Shown: positions 32,130 to 44,678, numbered from the stretch's first letter. The stretch: DNA of 64,000 nucleotides from Polytrichum commune (GCA_950295325.1 OX485806.1:11782001-11846000); one strand, 5' to 3'. Program-made: numbers and translations. The notes: generated by a model from the letters alone, not told the origin.

Positions 32130-35100
32130 ATCACTCTCAAGTTTCAGTTAACATTGGCTATAGCCTATGCCTTCTCTGCAACAATTTGCTTTTGTTGAAT
32201 CTACTTAGGGTAGTTGCTCGACTTCGACTCACCCTGTTTTCCTCACAATACAGACTATAGCATTTTTCTCAATTTTGATCTATCTCACTCTCCAAATACC
32301 ACTACTTTGATCCGTTAAACATATTCTCTCATCTTCAATTCATCTTACTCCACTGTTCCTCACTCCTTACTCCCAAATTTCACTCACATGATCTTGTCTT
32401 CATTCGTTGGACTCAAACATATTCTCGAAATACACTCATTCGACTCTAAATGTCATACACATAATATTGCCATACTTGTATTACTCAAATAATTCTCTTT
32501 ACTTAATCAATTCAAACTCAGTTTCTTCAGCCGCATCCCCCTATCACAGGTGGTGATGCTCCTATGTTGATCTAACTTCAAAGATGCTACATTCAACTAG
32601 CTCTATTGCCTATATTCTGATTCTCTACAACTATGGCCTTAGTAGATATAACGAGAAGTATCTTCTCCTTGGCGATAGCCCGCTTATCAAGCTCGGAGAT
32701 TCTGGCGGTTACAACTCCTACAACTACTTTCCTCGGGCTGTAGCCTTCCGATTTCATCCTAAGCTAACTTTCATCTAGTATTTTAGTTACTTTATCGTAA
32801 AAGAAAGTTTTTTCTTTCCTACTATTAGGCTATGGCCAGAAAAATGGTATTACAGAACCCTCGCTAACTTTACTATTGAGAGTTTGATGAATTGTATGCA
32901 CTTATTGTTCCAATAATTTCCATCCATATGTAATCAACCAATGAGTTGCTTGAGCATTTCATTCATCTGATGAATTGACTCTACAATAATGATTGTTGAA
33001 CTTTTTCCTTTGCATGAAGCATGACAAACATCTAAATTATTACACTCATGTTTGGAATTGGTCTCGCTCGCTCAAAGTAATATATTTTTGTTTATTACTA
33101 TATGCATTAATCATGTTCCTTGTGGAGAAATAGTGTGGGTGGATGTGAATGAGAGAATTTATCATGTCAAATTCGATCTTCATTGTTTGGGTGCATTGGC
33201 ATTGTTGATTGCACTCTTATTAAGATTTGAATGTAACATAATAATGCACTCCACTTAAAGTGGTATAATTAGTGGTAGAAGATCATTTATATGAACAATG
33301 GAGTTGTTGTAGATCATGTTGATTTATTCATCTATATCGATTTTGGCTATCTTATGTTATCATGATGTTTCTATATTAAGTCATCCTAGATTGTACAAGC
33401 ATTGGAGAGAACATTTTGACTCAAATGATGACAACTTCCAATACTTTTGGTTGGGATGGAGATTACTACAAAGTTATGTTGCATGCATTAACGTTTGAGC
33501 ATACAAATTTGATCTTCTTTTTTCATTTGTAATCTTCATTTATTGGTCTCTATAAAATTATGATATTTATATGTAAAAATTCAATGGCCATAAAGGTTTG
33601 TTCTGGACAATTTTGCGATTTTCATGTAGATTTGTTTTTAATGTACAAGTTTGACTTTCATCGATTAAACTTTTTGTTATTGGTCTTTCATAGCGTCATG
33701 TTTTATTTTAAATTATTTTAAGAATTGTAAAATAAATTCTTATTGGTAATGTTGTTAATATATTTCATAGATATTGTAAAAGAGTTGATGGGGAGGCAAG
33801 GTTTTCCGCCCATATCTTGTTGGATGCAAAGGACATAGTGCAAATTTCATATCAAATGCAAGATTGAGCTCTAAAAAATTGTTCATTAAAAAAAAATTAA
33901 AAAAATCTTGACACAAATGCGGGTTATCATATTGTTCTATTGTAATGCACCTAGTATTTGGAGGTGGAGAAGAGGCCAAACATGTATCGTCACTCTTGAG
34001 CCGATGAAGCTTTGGTACATGTCAACACAAATTCATCAAATTGCACATGACAAGTGGAGTAAAAATCCTCAAATCCATTCATCCCAATGATAGTTAGGAT
34101 GGTTAAGGGTGCATTAACCTCCATTCTTGTAAGCAAGTTATATGCTTACATAAAGGTTTCCTTTGTGTTGCCTAAGAAAGAGTGTTCTTTCATTATTGCT
34201 CATAGGATCTTAAATTTCAAATGGTGTGTGTCTTTTAAGATCCAAATTATGTCCTCTGGAATTAAAGACGATTCTAATGTTGCCACATGCGTAAATTATG
34301 ATGTCGCTTCATTTTTTTAATTGGTCTTAATCTATATGTAATGCCAAAACAAGCATTACAAAAAGTAGAGGGCCCTCAACGACAATTATCTCCTTTAGAC
34401 GGTGAAACACCTTGAACAGGCGCATACAAATAAGCCAACACTTGTCTCCACCAAGTGCAAAGCCCCTATGTTCCCACATGGTTGGTTGAAATTATCCAAT
34501 TCACCCGAATACCTCCACAATGACTGGGTTATCTCTTCTAGAGTAGTATTCAACTCTTTTCATATTCTTCTTTTGATATTTCGGAGCTTTTTGTTTATAT
34601 TTCATTACGATATAGTCTTATAGAAGAATGCAATGTAGCCATGGAGCCACTTTAGACTTTCAACGTTGGACTTCGCATTTCAAGATTGCTAACATATATA
34701 TCAACTCAGTTTCCATTAGTTCCCAAAATTTTGAAATCGGTGGAAATTGCTATGGTGCATGTGGTGGGTAGTGTGAAGGATTGGCTGAAATTGCATATAG
34801 CATAGATTTGCTGGATATTTGTGACCATTACATAGGCTTGAAGTGATTGAATTGTCTAACTGCCTCTTAATATGTGAGCAATTCATAAGGATGACTTTTA
34901 TGATGAAGCTTTTGGAGGCAATAGACAAGTTCAATAACTAAATGTGAGGGGAAAGATTGGTTAACAATTGTACAATATATAGCAAGAATTTGATCGTTTG
35001 ATATTGAGAGTCCACTTTGAGAAATATAGGCCATTAAGGATCAAAGAAAAGTATTATTTGTTAGCAGCCATGAAATGGAATTGGTTATAAAGCACGAGAA

Positions 35101-35490
35101 ACCAAAAGGTTTATGGATGGAGTAACAAGGCTAATTTCTTAGAGCATCGGAGTATAGTATCGCTCATCCAAGAGTAGAAGAGATATCAAAACTAATCACC
35201 ATCCTTCATCCATGAAGATGCAATATCATTCATAATTCCCATTTTATGTCCATGAGTTGATTGTTATATCTTATTAACAACTTAAGTAAAGTGCCATGGC
35301 ATTATTCGGTCACACCTATATTTGATTAGTGTGTGGGTAGGTGAGGGGTCAAAGAACAAACACCACGAAGACACATGTTTGTAAAAGATCAGACTGCCTC
35401 CTCAAATTTTCATGACCTGAACACAATTAAAAGGACCTATCATGTATACAACAATTGAGGAATCAATAGACATGCACTTCCAAAAACCAT
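30350..35490. other. Long stretch without a supported gene
   Basis: AT-rich. It holds a (CT)n run (32097-32127), T/C-rich sequence at 31.1-32.6 kb, and several short plus-strand open segments at 33.0-34.6 kb. One of these has RLYKHWREHFDSNDDNFQYF then WLGWRLLQSY at about 33385-33475, which has normal amino-acid composition but no recognised family and no clear splice sites. It may be a decayed gene or mobile-element fragment. Confidence 0.4.
32097..32127. repeat. (CT)n microsatellite
   Basis: About 15 CT units. Confidence 0.95.
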
Positions 35491-35580
35491 AACTAAATCA
35501 GGGGAGGTCTGATTTCCAATACGGTTTTTTTTTGTTGATGCTTCATCATAGTTTGTGAATGTAATGTAATCGGTAGAAGT

Positions 35581-36062
35581 ATGGAGAACATGAAAAATAA
35601 ACCGAATAACACCCACATACCTTTTACCTTAGGTGGATGGCTCGCAGCTCCCGCGCTCGCCATCCACTCTCCTCTGGCGCTGGCTATGGCGAACCCTGAA
35701 ACCCTAGGCATTAGCCCCCACATGTGCATCATTGTGCTCATTCTGATCCTACTCTTCCTCCTTCAGGACATTCTACAACCCCTCCTCTTCTTCCTGCTCC
35801 TCCTCCTGGCCCTCCTCCCATCCTTGCACAAAGAGTGACTCTCCTAACTTAACCCCAAAATCCTCTGCTGGAAATTCCTCCGGTAATCCGCCTTGGGTTT
35901 ACATTTGGGTCTGAGTTTGAGTTTGCAGCTTTGATGATGAAGGCTGAAGCGTCTCTGATTCTCGTCAACCGAAAGTAATTCTTGTACTCTTTTACCTCCC
36001 TGACCGAAGCCAAGGAAATGGTGGAAGCCATGTTTGGACGCTTCCAGATAGGATAACTTCGC
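35581..36062 (+). other. Coding-like island, unassigned
   Basis: 35640-35835 is locally GC-rich. One plus frame from ATG 35581 gives an 85-residue product with a hydrophobic run (CIIVLILILLFLLQ) and Leu-rich end. A different frame downstream is open and Pro-rich (TLPPSGHSTTPPLLPAPPPG), then reads LEIPPVIRLGFTFGSEFEFA up to a stop near 35978. The second looks more protein-like. No family was recognised, and a joined model could not be justified. Possible first exon or fragment of a gene. Confidence 0.2.
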
Positions 36063-36420
36063 ATGTACCGCGCTGTGGAGATTCAATGTATTTTAGGTAT
36101 GTGCTTTTAAGGAAGATTGAAAGAGGGTTGGTTTGGAAATTCATAGACCTTTTGTTATTTTGGTGGAAATTATCAAGAAGAGAATCCACTTTGAAAGACA
36201 CGGCTCAAGGAAATGGTGGGATCCATGTTTGGACGGTCGTTCTTGATAGGCCTTTCTATCTGTTAGCATGTACTACGAGTCTGTTGAGATTTCATGTATT
36301 ATGTGTTTTTTAGGAAATTTTAAAGTGGATGTGTAGTAATTCACATCCTCATGTTGTTTGCATAGAAATCATCAAATGAGAGCCCAGTTGAAGGACATGG
36401 CTGAAGGATATGGAGGACAC
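36000..36420. repeat. ~190-bp tandem repeat, two to three units
   Basis: AAGGAAATGGTGGAAGCCAT then GTTTGGACG at 36013 recurs as AAGGAAATGGTGGGATCCAT then GTTTGGACGG at 36208, and partly as AAGGACATGGCTGAAGGATA at 36392. Between them GATT(C/T)CA(A/T)GTATT..TAGG and AATCCACTTTGAAAG..GGCT recur. Confidence 0.7.
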
Positions 36421-36624
36421 GATTGTTAGATGGTTCTTAGGTATGCCTTTATACTATTTGTGAAAACGTACAAGTGCTTTCCTGAGGTTACATGTTTCAA
36501 TCGTTTTTGAGGAAATTTAAGAGAAAGAGTGTGGGGGAAGAAAGGATGAATTTCCACAGCTTGAGCGCATTCAAATTTCTTCAATTTTTCCTACGCCATC
36601 TCTCGGTCTCTTTCTAAAGTCTGG

Positions 36625-38060
36625 AGTCTTTCTCAGCCATCTTCGATCTGCTGCTTCGTTGTCATTTTATTAAATTGAATGGATAGGTACTCTGAACTAC
36701 TCAAGCTTTCGTGACAAGATGTCAATGCTTATTTCTGGTCTGCATTATGTTGGCTATGTATGGGAATGATCATTCTTGCAACTACTATGGATTTGTAATA
36801 CAAGTTGCATTGTGCTAGACATAGGTCAAGAGTTGTATCGGTCTAATTGTTCAGGGTAGTAATCAAATGGAGTGTACCGTCTTTTGTGTTGATGAGCAAG
36901 CATTGCTTGTGACATGGTAGAGTGACTTGAAAAGAACTCCTGAATATGGTCCATTTCAACTGGACAGGGTTTGATTGCAGCCCCTGGTGACAATAGACCA
37001 TTAATTAGCCAGTCTCCACTCTTCTCAGCCTTGTTCTGCTGCTTAGTTGTTAATTTATTATATACCCATTGTATGGTTAGGTACTCTAAATTGCTCGTGG
37101 TTTCGTGACATAATCTCAATGGGTGTTCCTGGTGTGCATCAGTATCAGCTATGTATGGGAGTGATCATTCTTGCAACTACTATAAAATTCTAAAATAAGT
37201 TGCATAGGCCTAGACATAGGTAGATAGCTTTATAGTTCTGATTGTTCAGGGTAGTAATTTAGTGGAGCGGACTGTCTTTGGTGTTGTGGATGAGCAAGCA
37301 TTGCTTGTGACATGGCAGAGTGACTTGAAAACAACTCCTGAAACATGGCCATTTCAACTGGTCAGGCCACATGGTGGATGATGAAGCTCATCGTGCATTG
37401 ATATTCATCGAGTCAGCAACTGAGACTTGATTGTATATAATCAATACCAACGATTGCATGTACTCAGGAGTGGGACTGTCAGTGTTGACACCAATAATTG
37501 GACCCCAAGAACATGGTGACTCACAAATGCTGATGTGGATGCGCAAAGGGGTAGGTGAAGTGGCACAACTCAACAATTGCAGGAAACAACAAAAATTGGT
37601 TGGACAAGCACTCTACTTAACTTACATTATATATGGCTATGTATGAGAGGGATCAATCTTGCAACTACTATGGGATTCTAAAGTGGCTTTTTGCATAGCT
37701 TATATAGTAGGTCAATTGTTCTATTATTCTGATTTTCCAGGGTAGGTAAGTGGAGCATATCATTTGTTTGTGTTGCTGATGAGCAAGTATTGCTTGTAAC
37801 ATGGCAGAGCTACTTGAAAAGAACCCTCAACATGTCCATTTCAACTGGACAGGGTCTTGATTGCAGCCCTGACAATTGCATAATAAATATCATTATAAAC
37901 AATCACTCGTACATAGGACTGTCGCAGTTGGCACCAGTATATGGCCCCTATTATATGGTGAGTCACGAAAGCTGATGCGGATGCGGATACGCAAACGGGT
38001 AAGTTAAGTGGCACCACTCAAAAATCTGCAAGACACAACAAAAATTGGTTGACCAAGTGG
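36625..38060. repeat. Large tandem repeat, three units of ~390-590 bp
   Basis: The words GATCATTCTTGCAACTACTA, TGTTCAGGGTAGTAAT, GATGAGCAAGCATTGCTTGT and CCATTTCAACTGG each occur in three places (about 36770-36960, 37150-37360 and 37645-37850). A second module (ACCAATAATTGGACCCCAAG ... AACAACAAAAATTGGTTG) follows units two and three at 37430-37610 and 37890-38060. Two arrays are thus interleaved. A minus-strand 97-residue ORF at 36826-37119 lies in it but is unrecognised. Confidence 0.75.
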
Positions 38061-38814
38061 GGACAGCCGTGTGCAGTACACAAGTCCTAACTTTCCTGCA
38101 GACAGCAGAAAGTCATACCCCAAATCCTTCAACCCTTATTTTGAAATCTTCATCAATTTATGCACACAAGTACTACCCAGCTCTGACATGAATCTGCACT
38201 TAAGTAGATTGAAATAATGACAATGAGCATCACAATATGTCATGTTGTTATGTTTCAGCTACACAATGAGTGGGAAACACTCACTGCACAACTTAAGGAT
38301 CATTTTGGGCATTCCTGGCCACGGGTATTGTTTTCCTCAGACTATAAAGTGAATGCAGGGTAAGCTTTATAACCAGGTTCAGGGAACAGCACTGATTTTC
38401 CCACAATGCATGATTCCAGAATCTACATTTGGTGTTACTAGAGTAATCATTTCTATCATAGATGTCTTGACAGAGTCTTGAACAGAAGAAAATAATGCCT
38501 CCAAAGTTTGTTTTTCCCGCTTGCGTACACTTACAATTTGGGCAACTGAAGCGTGTCGTAAATCATAGGTCAGCATTTTAGAGTCTTTTTAGTCCAGAGA
38601 ATAGCATTTCTATAGACTTGAACCAGGACAGAGTTTGTGGCACTCCCATCAGCACCAGGGATGTCAGAGTGCATGGTGAGGAGGAAGTTTTGAAAGCGAA
38701 GTGGTGTTTCTCACAAAGGTACATTTTCAACCACCCTCTGAGTTAGTGGTGCTAAGCTAGATGGGTCTTAAATGGCTACCTTTTCCACATAGACCATTTT
38801 TCCTAGGATATGAA

Positions 38815-39125
38815 ATGAGCAATTATTATGAGATGGTTAGCAAATCCAAATCGAGGCCAAAGCAACTTTCCCCATAATTGGGGGTTCGTATGAATATCTT
38901 TTTCTTTATCAAAGTGAAGATTCCCGTTCTAACTAAATGGTTGTATAGGTCCCATCAATTATGTTGGCTATTGAGTTTAAAATGACTAGCACATTTTGAG
39001 CGTCCATTCTTTTAAAGACATGTCTATTTGAGTTCCCTTCTTGTAACGACACCTAATCACATACCACAAAAATATAAGTGTCTTATCAAGATCAGTAGCT
39101 GAATTAGGCATGTCTGCCTTAGAGG
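38815..39125 (+). repeat. Repeat family D, full-length copy
   Basis: Begins GCAATTATTATGAGATGGTT and ends AGGCATGTCTGCCTTAGAGG. It is about 310 bp and co-linear with 25068-25372. Confidence 0.75.
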
Positions 39126-39274
39126 ACATAGCAAAGTTGAAAGCAAAGTGAGATGGCAAAGGTTCACATCCTTGTGGCTGCACGCAAGGTATGTGAGCAT
39201 AATTTCAAAAAATATACTAACGGATAATCCCAAGTGCAGGGTGTCCTTGTGAAAAGTATCACTATCACCATACC

Positions 39275-39450
39275 ACATTGTGTAAGGTATTTAGTGTCAC
39301 TTCGTATTCAAAGTTCTGCAGTGCTATAACTTATTATTGAGAATGTGAGATTTTACCAAGGTATATATATATACATAAATATAGATTGAGAGGTTGTATA
39401 GCATCGTGCAATTTTGAAATAGTAAATGATGCTAAATATCAAATATGGTG
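39275..39450 (+). mobile_element. Repeat family C, short MITE form
   Basis: Left CATTGTGTAAGGTATTTAGT then GTCACTTCGTATTC; right GAAATAGTAAATGATGCTAA then ATATCAAATATGGTG. The ends are inverted repeats of about 35 bp. Confidence 0.6.
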
Positions 39451-39462
39451 AAACCGCATGGC

Positions 39463-39697
39463 GAGAGGGAATTATCACATATGAGTGTACATCTCATCCA
39501 TTCAATATTGAAACTTCATCCTTTATAGATTGGTGGCTGATGTATCTCTAATGACATGGACTAGACTAATTCGGGGTTTTTTAAAAGACAATTATGGAGT
39601 CAAATCGACTAAAATGATGAACAATAGGTTGCATACTATTTCAGGGCTTTCACGTTAGATGAATGAGAGGTACACTCGTATACGATAATTCCCTCTC
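39463..39697 (+). mobile_element. MITE-like element, family E, best copy
   Basis: Left GAGAGGGAATTATCACATAT then GAGTGTACATCTCATCCATT; right AATGAGAGGTACACTCGTAT then ACGATAATTCCCTCTC. The inverted repeats exceed 40 bp. The interior contains ATTGGTGGCTGATGTATCTC. No ORF. Confidence 0.75.
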
Positions 39698-39813
39698 CCT
39701 GATCATGAGTTTGAATGATAAGCTAGTTTGATGTATTGAGGGCTTGCCTTGCTAATTGGCCCTCTAGAGACCCAACCTGATGGGAGACTGTGATCAGAAT
39801 GCAACAAATACTA

Positions 39814-40031
39814 CACTACTTATTGTATCTAGTGTCACTTACCATTTGGAACTATGCAACGCTATAACTATATATTGTATATCTCATTTGTCACCAACAA
39901 AGGTCAAATTGGTTGTTTGGACATTATAGAACATTAACATCTTTAGTTGATAAACTTTTTACAATAATAGTAACAAATCATAGCATTGCACAATTCCAAA
40001 TAGTAAGTGACACTAAATACAATAATTAGTG
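39814..40031 (+). mobile_element. Repeat family C, short MITE form (218 bp)
   Basis: Left CACTACTTATTGTATCTAGT then GTCACTTACCATTTGG; right CCAAATAGTAAGTGACACTA then AATACAATAATTAGTG. The CACTA start and long imperfect inverted repeats suggest a CACTA (CMC) derivative, though no clean 3-bp duplication is seen here. Confidence 0.7.
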
Positions 40032-40039
40032 TAGTTGGA

Positions 40040-41075
40040 GGACTATTGCGTCTTTCAATTTGCACCCAAAATGTTTTCTGACAAGTTCAACTTGTTATGA
40101 GTGTATGTATATACGTATATAATATACGCATATAAGTGTGTGTGTGTAAGTTTCTCTCTCTCTCTCACACACACACAGTGTGTGATAAAGTTAAGAAATG
40201 CAGTTCCACTTTCCTTCTAAATAAGTTGAGATATGCGGCCTCTTGCAAGGGTCACGGCTTCTGGCTATGTTTCCTTTTCATATTTGTAAATTGTAGCTTC
40301 AAATGTTTTATATTTATCTACATGGAAACTACTTGTGAGGCTGAATAGGTAGTACTAAGCCAGTCCATTATGAGGTGACATTTTTGGGGGTTTCATGTGA
40401 CCATTCCGGACATTGTTTCCTAGGTGTACGGGTGATGGATGATGGTTTGTGTCTCTGATATATATCCACCAGTTCCTCTTCAACAAAATAATGTGTCCGA
40501 CGTCTAGTATACCTTGCGTCTTCGTATTGATGTTAACTTAGACGTTTGCTAATCTAACACCTCTGATAATGGAATGTTTACTTTAAGGTTGAATTGTGAG
40601 CAGTCAACATCATTTAAGTTTGTCACTCACGTCTCAAAATCATATTCAACCCAAAAGTGTGATTGAATTAGCTCAAGTACAATGCGACTGATTTCATAAA
40701 TGTATGTTAACACAAATCGAAAATTGGATGCATCCACCAACCATTGTCTTATGTTATTCACCAATCACCTTAAATCCGATTTCAAAATCGCGCAAGTTTC
40801 TCATATGGTCTATTTGGGGTGAATGAGCACTCAAGATACTACCGCATGTGACTCGACGTGGGAATGTCAAGGAGTGCACTGTACTCAACAAAACTGTGTT
40901 TTATGAGGCGATCTACACGACTATACATTTAGCAGAAGAAATATTGTAATTAGACATTCCCACAAACTCCAAATTGATATTGGGTTTTTGCTCTCTCCTC
41001 CACAGACATGTGCAAGTATGTAAAATGTGAGTTTTGAAGATCTCTGCCAAGAACGCTTCAATCCCACATACAAAA
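40040..41075. other. No gene seen
   Basis: Contains short (TG)n and (CT)n/(CA)n runs at 40134-40182 and otherwise AT-rich sequence with stops in every frame. Confidence 0.6.
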
Positions 41076-41077
41076 CG

Positions 41078-41995
41078 TGTCCACTTAAGACATATCCACC
41101 TGCTAAACTTGCAGAATGAATCTGATTAACAATATGATGCAGGTCCCTCGATGATCAAAGGCCTTGTGGAAGAAAGAAACCACCCTTCACCTACCTCACC
41201 CTGAAAAGTCGTAGAGAATGTTCAATGGAAGCTTGTGCACAAAACAACATCTCTGTGAAGCGGTGACCGCTTGAGGATTGCTCAAGCGCAACTGGTAGGA
41301 TCTTGACACTCAATAAGTTAGCTGAAGATATACTAAGAATGTAGTAGTGTACGATCAAACCTTGTCTGCGCAGAAACATTGTACCTGCTAAACTTGCAGG
41401 ACGAATCTGATCAACAATATGATACAAGTCCCTCAATGATCAAAGGCCTTGTGGAAGGAAGAAAACCAGCCTTCACTTTCCTTACCTTGAAAATTCGGAG
41501 AGAATGTTTAATGGAAGATTGTGCACAAAACAACATCTCTGTGAAGAGGTGACCGCTTGAGAATTGCTCAAGCGCAACTGGTAGGATCTTGACAGTCAAT
41601 AAGTTAGCTGAAGGTATACCAAGAATGTAGTAGTGCACAATCAAACCTTGTCTGAGTACAAAAGTGTCCACTTAAGACACATCCACCTTCCGTGTGCAGA
41701 AACCTTGTACCTGCTAAACTTGCAGAACGAATCTGATCAACAATGTGATGCAAGTCACTCAATGATCAAAGGCTTTGTCGAAGAGACCAGCCTTCACCAT
41801 CCTTACCTTGAAAATTCGGAGAATGTTCAATGGAAGCTGGTGCACAAAACAACATCTCTGTGAAGAGGTGACCGCTGGAGGATTGCTCAAGCGCAACTGG
41901 TAGGATCTTCACACTCAATAACTTAGCTGAAGATATACTAATCAAGAATGTAGTAGTGTACGATCAAAACTTGTCTGAGTACAAAAAAGTTGAGT
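41078..41995. repeat. Three tandem ~285-bp units
   Basis: Units start near 41100, 41385 and 41711 at CTGCTAAACTTGCAG. Units one and two are exactly 285 bp apart; the third is offset by an extra 41 bp that duplicates the unit's leader (GTGTCCACTTAAGACA). Shared words include ATGATCAAAGGC, AACAACATCTCTGTGAAG and GCTCAAGCGCAACTGGTAGG. On the minus strand the unit is open and encodes GLIVHYYILSISSANLLSVK then ILPVALEQSSSGH and FTEMLFCAQASIEHSLRLF, nearly the same in units one and two. The protein is not recognised. Confidence 0.85.
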
Positions 41996-42229
41996 TCTTT
42001 GTATAAGTAGGCTGTGGCTGGAAAATCCCTCGGGTCAGCTATTTGTTCCACATGTGATAGAAATTGATTAGTGGGAAGAATGGATACATATGACGTATGC
42101 GGATCATCAATGCCGAGTCTGATTATGTTCTTATTTTCTGTATGACATAAGATAATGTGTAAAATACTGTACCATTTCAACCCCATATACATACGATTAC
42201 TAAACTTGGTGACGCTTGTGGACATTGTG

Positions 42230-43120
42230 TATACGGTCTTTAAGGGTTCACATGCAAACTGTTCAATGTGAGTTCTCTAGTGAACTAAATGCTTGCGATT
42301 TTCATTTGGCAATTTTGAATGAAGTAGCTAGTGTGTGTGGACCTGTTGTGCGCACTTCCAACTTAACATACAACCTTGACCGTTAAATTGGTTCATGAAC
42401 AGTCTCATCTAACTAGCAATTACAAATCACGTAGATCTTCATTTTTAGTATACAAAATCAAAGGTGAGATGCAAAAGATATATGATTTAAGGACAAAATA
42501 AAGATTATCACTCTTTAAATTGAAAATTGATGATCATACATAATCTTTCTCATAAGTCAACTTAGTTCTTTATATATCCCTAACCTTGAGGAACTTGGTC
42601 CCTTGATTGGTCCTACAATCTTGAAATGTATAACCCCCCCTCCCCAACGTTAAGCACATTCCAAAGGCCAAACTTATTTTACCTTGGCCTACTAAACCCA
42701 TATCAAGAACATTGTTTTCAAACATGACCTATTAGCAATCCCAAAACCAATAGAAAACACGTCCATCCCCAACACCAAATTTGACATTTATGGTGAGAAA
42801 AATCAAACATGGTGGGCACATCTTTGGACTTTGTTGCATGCACACTTGACCACATTTGCAATGTGGAGGTGCACGGCTTTGAATTCAACTTGTCCTCTAC
42901 AAAGGTTCAATTAGGTGCTAATAGATGCATCGATAGGCTTATGTGTGAGTCCGCATACATATGCAACATATAAGCCAATAGTTTGGGCGCTTGAGAATGT
43001 GGCAAACTCGAGTAACTCGGGTCGCCACAAAAATGTGGTCCTCTCAAATAGTTTAGCCATTTCTAGTTAGGCCCATATGGGAGCATCATGGACACGACAT
43101 CTACTCCAAGTGGCCGTCTA
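42230..43120. other. No gene seen
   Basis: AT-rich sequence with stops in all frames and no repeat family recognised. Confidence 0.5.
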
Positions 43121-43530
43121 GTTGGGAAAGAGGTATATGAGCACATCTCTCATTCATCCAACATAAAGCCATGAAATAGTATGCAACTTTTGAAAAGGTT
43201 ACATTTGTAGTTGAATTGGCACCGGAATTACACTATAAATCCCAACCAGTGCGTGTTATTATTTGGAATTGTGCTATGCTATAACTGTTTATTGAGAATG
43301 TAACACTTCACCAAGCAAAGTCATTAATGCTCTATAATGTTTGAACAACCTATTCAACTTCCGTTAGTAAAAATTGAAATCTTGAGTAAGATGTTGTTAT
43401 AGTACATAACTCTGAACAATAACATGCACTAATTGGGATAACAAGTGATAGCTTTGAAGACCCCAAATTATTCTACTCGAGGTCATTTAAGATGAATTGG
43501 TAATAAACCTAAGGTATTGAGGTCTCAAAG
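43121..43530 (+). mobile_element. Family E element split by a nested insertion
   Basis: The left part (43121-43230) has GAGGTATATGAGCACATCTC then TCATTCATCCAACAT and GAATTGGCACCGGAATTA. After the insertion at 43231-43447 family E resumes (TAGCTTTGAAGACCCCAAAT, GATGAATTGGTAATAAACCT), co-linear with 6250-6345. The right TIR is missing. Confidence 0.65.
43231..43447 (+). mobile_element. CACTA-like MITE (family C) nested in family E, 217 bp
   Basis: Left end CACTATAAATCCCAACCAGT then GCGTGTTATTATTTGG. The reverse complement of the right end is CACTTGTTATCCCAATTAGT then GCATGTTATTGTTC. The flanking trinucleotides are TTA (left) and ATA (right). The uninterrupted family E at 6250 lacks the insert, which fixes the boundaries independently. 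CACT ends and a 3-bp duplication are known of CACTA elements; the assignment is an inference. Confidence 0.75.
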
Positions 43531-44201
43531 CGACACTTTAAGAAGCTCTTCTATTTCAAGCAAGTTGAATACCCTAAAACAAAAGAAAATTAATAAATAA
43601 TAAATTCATATGCAACCTAGAGAAATTCGCAAAATTGTGTACAATAAATGAGCCTTTTACTCTCTATTGATGTTGGGTTGCTAGGTGAGAATCACCATAA
43701 AATCAGTCTTATTGTATGTGAGGATCTTCTATTACATGAAGGTGATGTCCTCCATTTGCAGATCGCTTCTTACACCGCCTCATTGATTAGATAGATCTCC
43801 AACTAGCCAATTAAGATCGGCTAAAGTTGGTGCTCTTCTAAAAACATTCTTGCATCCTTCTTACATCGCCATAACATATTACTCAATGTTGTGGGCCCTT
43901 GGAATATGTAACCGAGATGTTGGGAGCTCAATTAAAATTTAAGTCTCCCTGCATAACTTTCTAGGCATCAACTTGATATATTCAAAGGGCCCACTTGAAT
44001 GAGCACTAAATGCTAAGTAATGTTATGGCTACTATGAATGACCAAAGTTGTGTTGTTTTGTACTTAATGCCACATATGATTAATCACTTTTAACCATGAC
44101 TTACTCGATGGCACCGTAATTGCACTCACTTGTTGACGGCTTAGGGGTGAAAAATAGGTGTTGCCAACAGGAAGGTGATACTTTAAGGCCTCAATACCTT
44201 A

Positions 44202-44678
44202 GAGCATCCCCACTAGCATGGGTATTGCCACATGGTAGATGCCATATATGTCCAACAACCCCGGCATAGTGGGGGATGCCGGTACCAAACCCCTTCACCC
44301 ACCAACTCCGATCCTCGAGGGTGATGCACTCGCCTCTAAAGCCGACCCCCGCCCGGTCATGAAGCTCCTGCAACACTACTCTTCCACCTCCATGCAAAAG
44401 TTTCTGCCCTTCTTTGTCCTCCCACCCATTACAACCACATCTTCTCCTCTTGCTAACATAGTAGAATCAATCCAAAGAAAGGAATTCTAGACAATGTCGT
44501 TGCCATAGGAAGCTTGGTACCCAAGATGAAAATGCCCAGCCAGCTCCTATGGAATGCCTGCCCCGAAGCCCATTTACCCAATAGCAACAACTTATGGACG
44601 TTTGGGCTTGGTGGCCCAAGCTACTGGATACCCAAAGTGCCGTTCACCTACCAGGTACCCAACTTGGTGGGGACGCTC
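44202..44678 (+). mobile_element. PIF/Harbinger (Tourist-like) MITE, family H2, 477 bp
   Basis: Left end GAGCATCCCCACTAGCATGG; the reverse complement of the right end is GAGCGTCCCCACCAAGTTGG. Flanked by TTA on both sides (44199-44201 and 44679-44681). The GAGCATC terminus with TTA duplication is typical of plant Tourist-like elements. The Pro/Thr-rich ORFs inside on both strands are not genes. Confidence 0.85.

Noticed and set aside
44202-44678. Pro/Thr-rich 83-codon ORF at 44239-44490
   Set aside because: Lies wholly inside a MITE with clear TIRs and TTA duplication.
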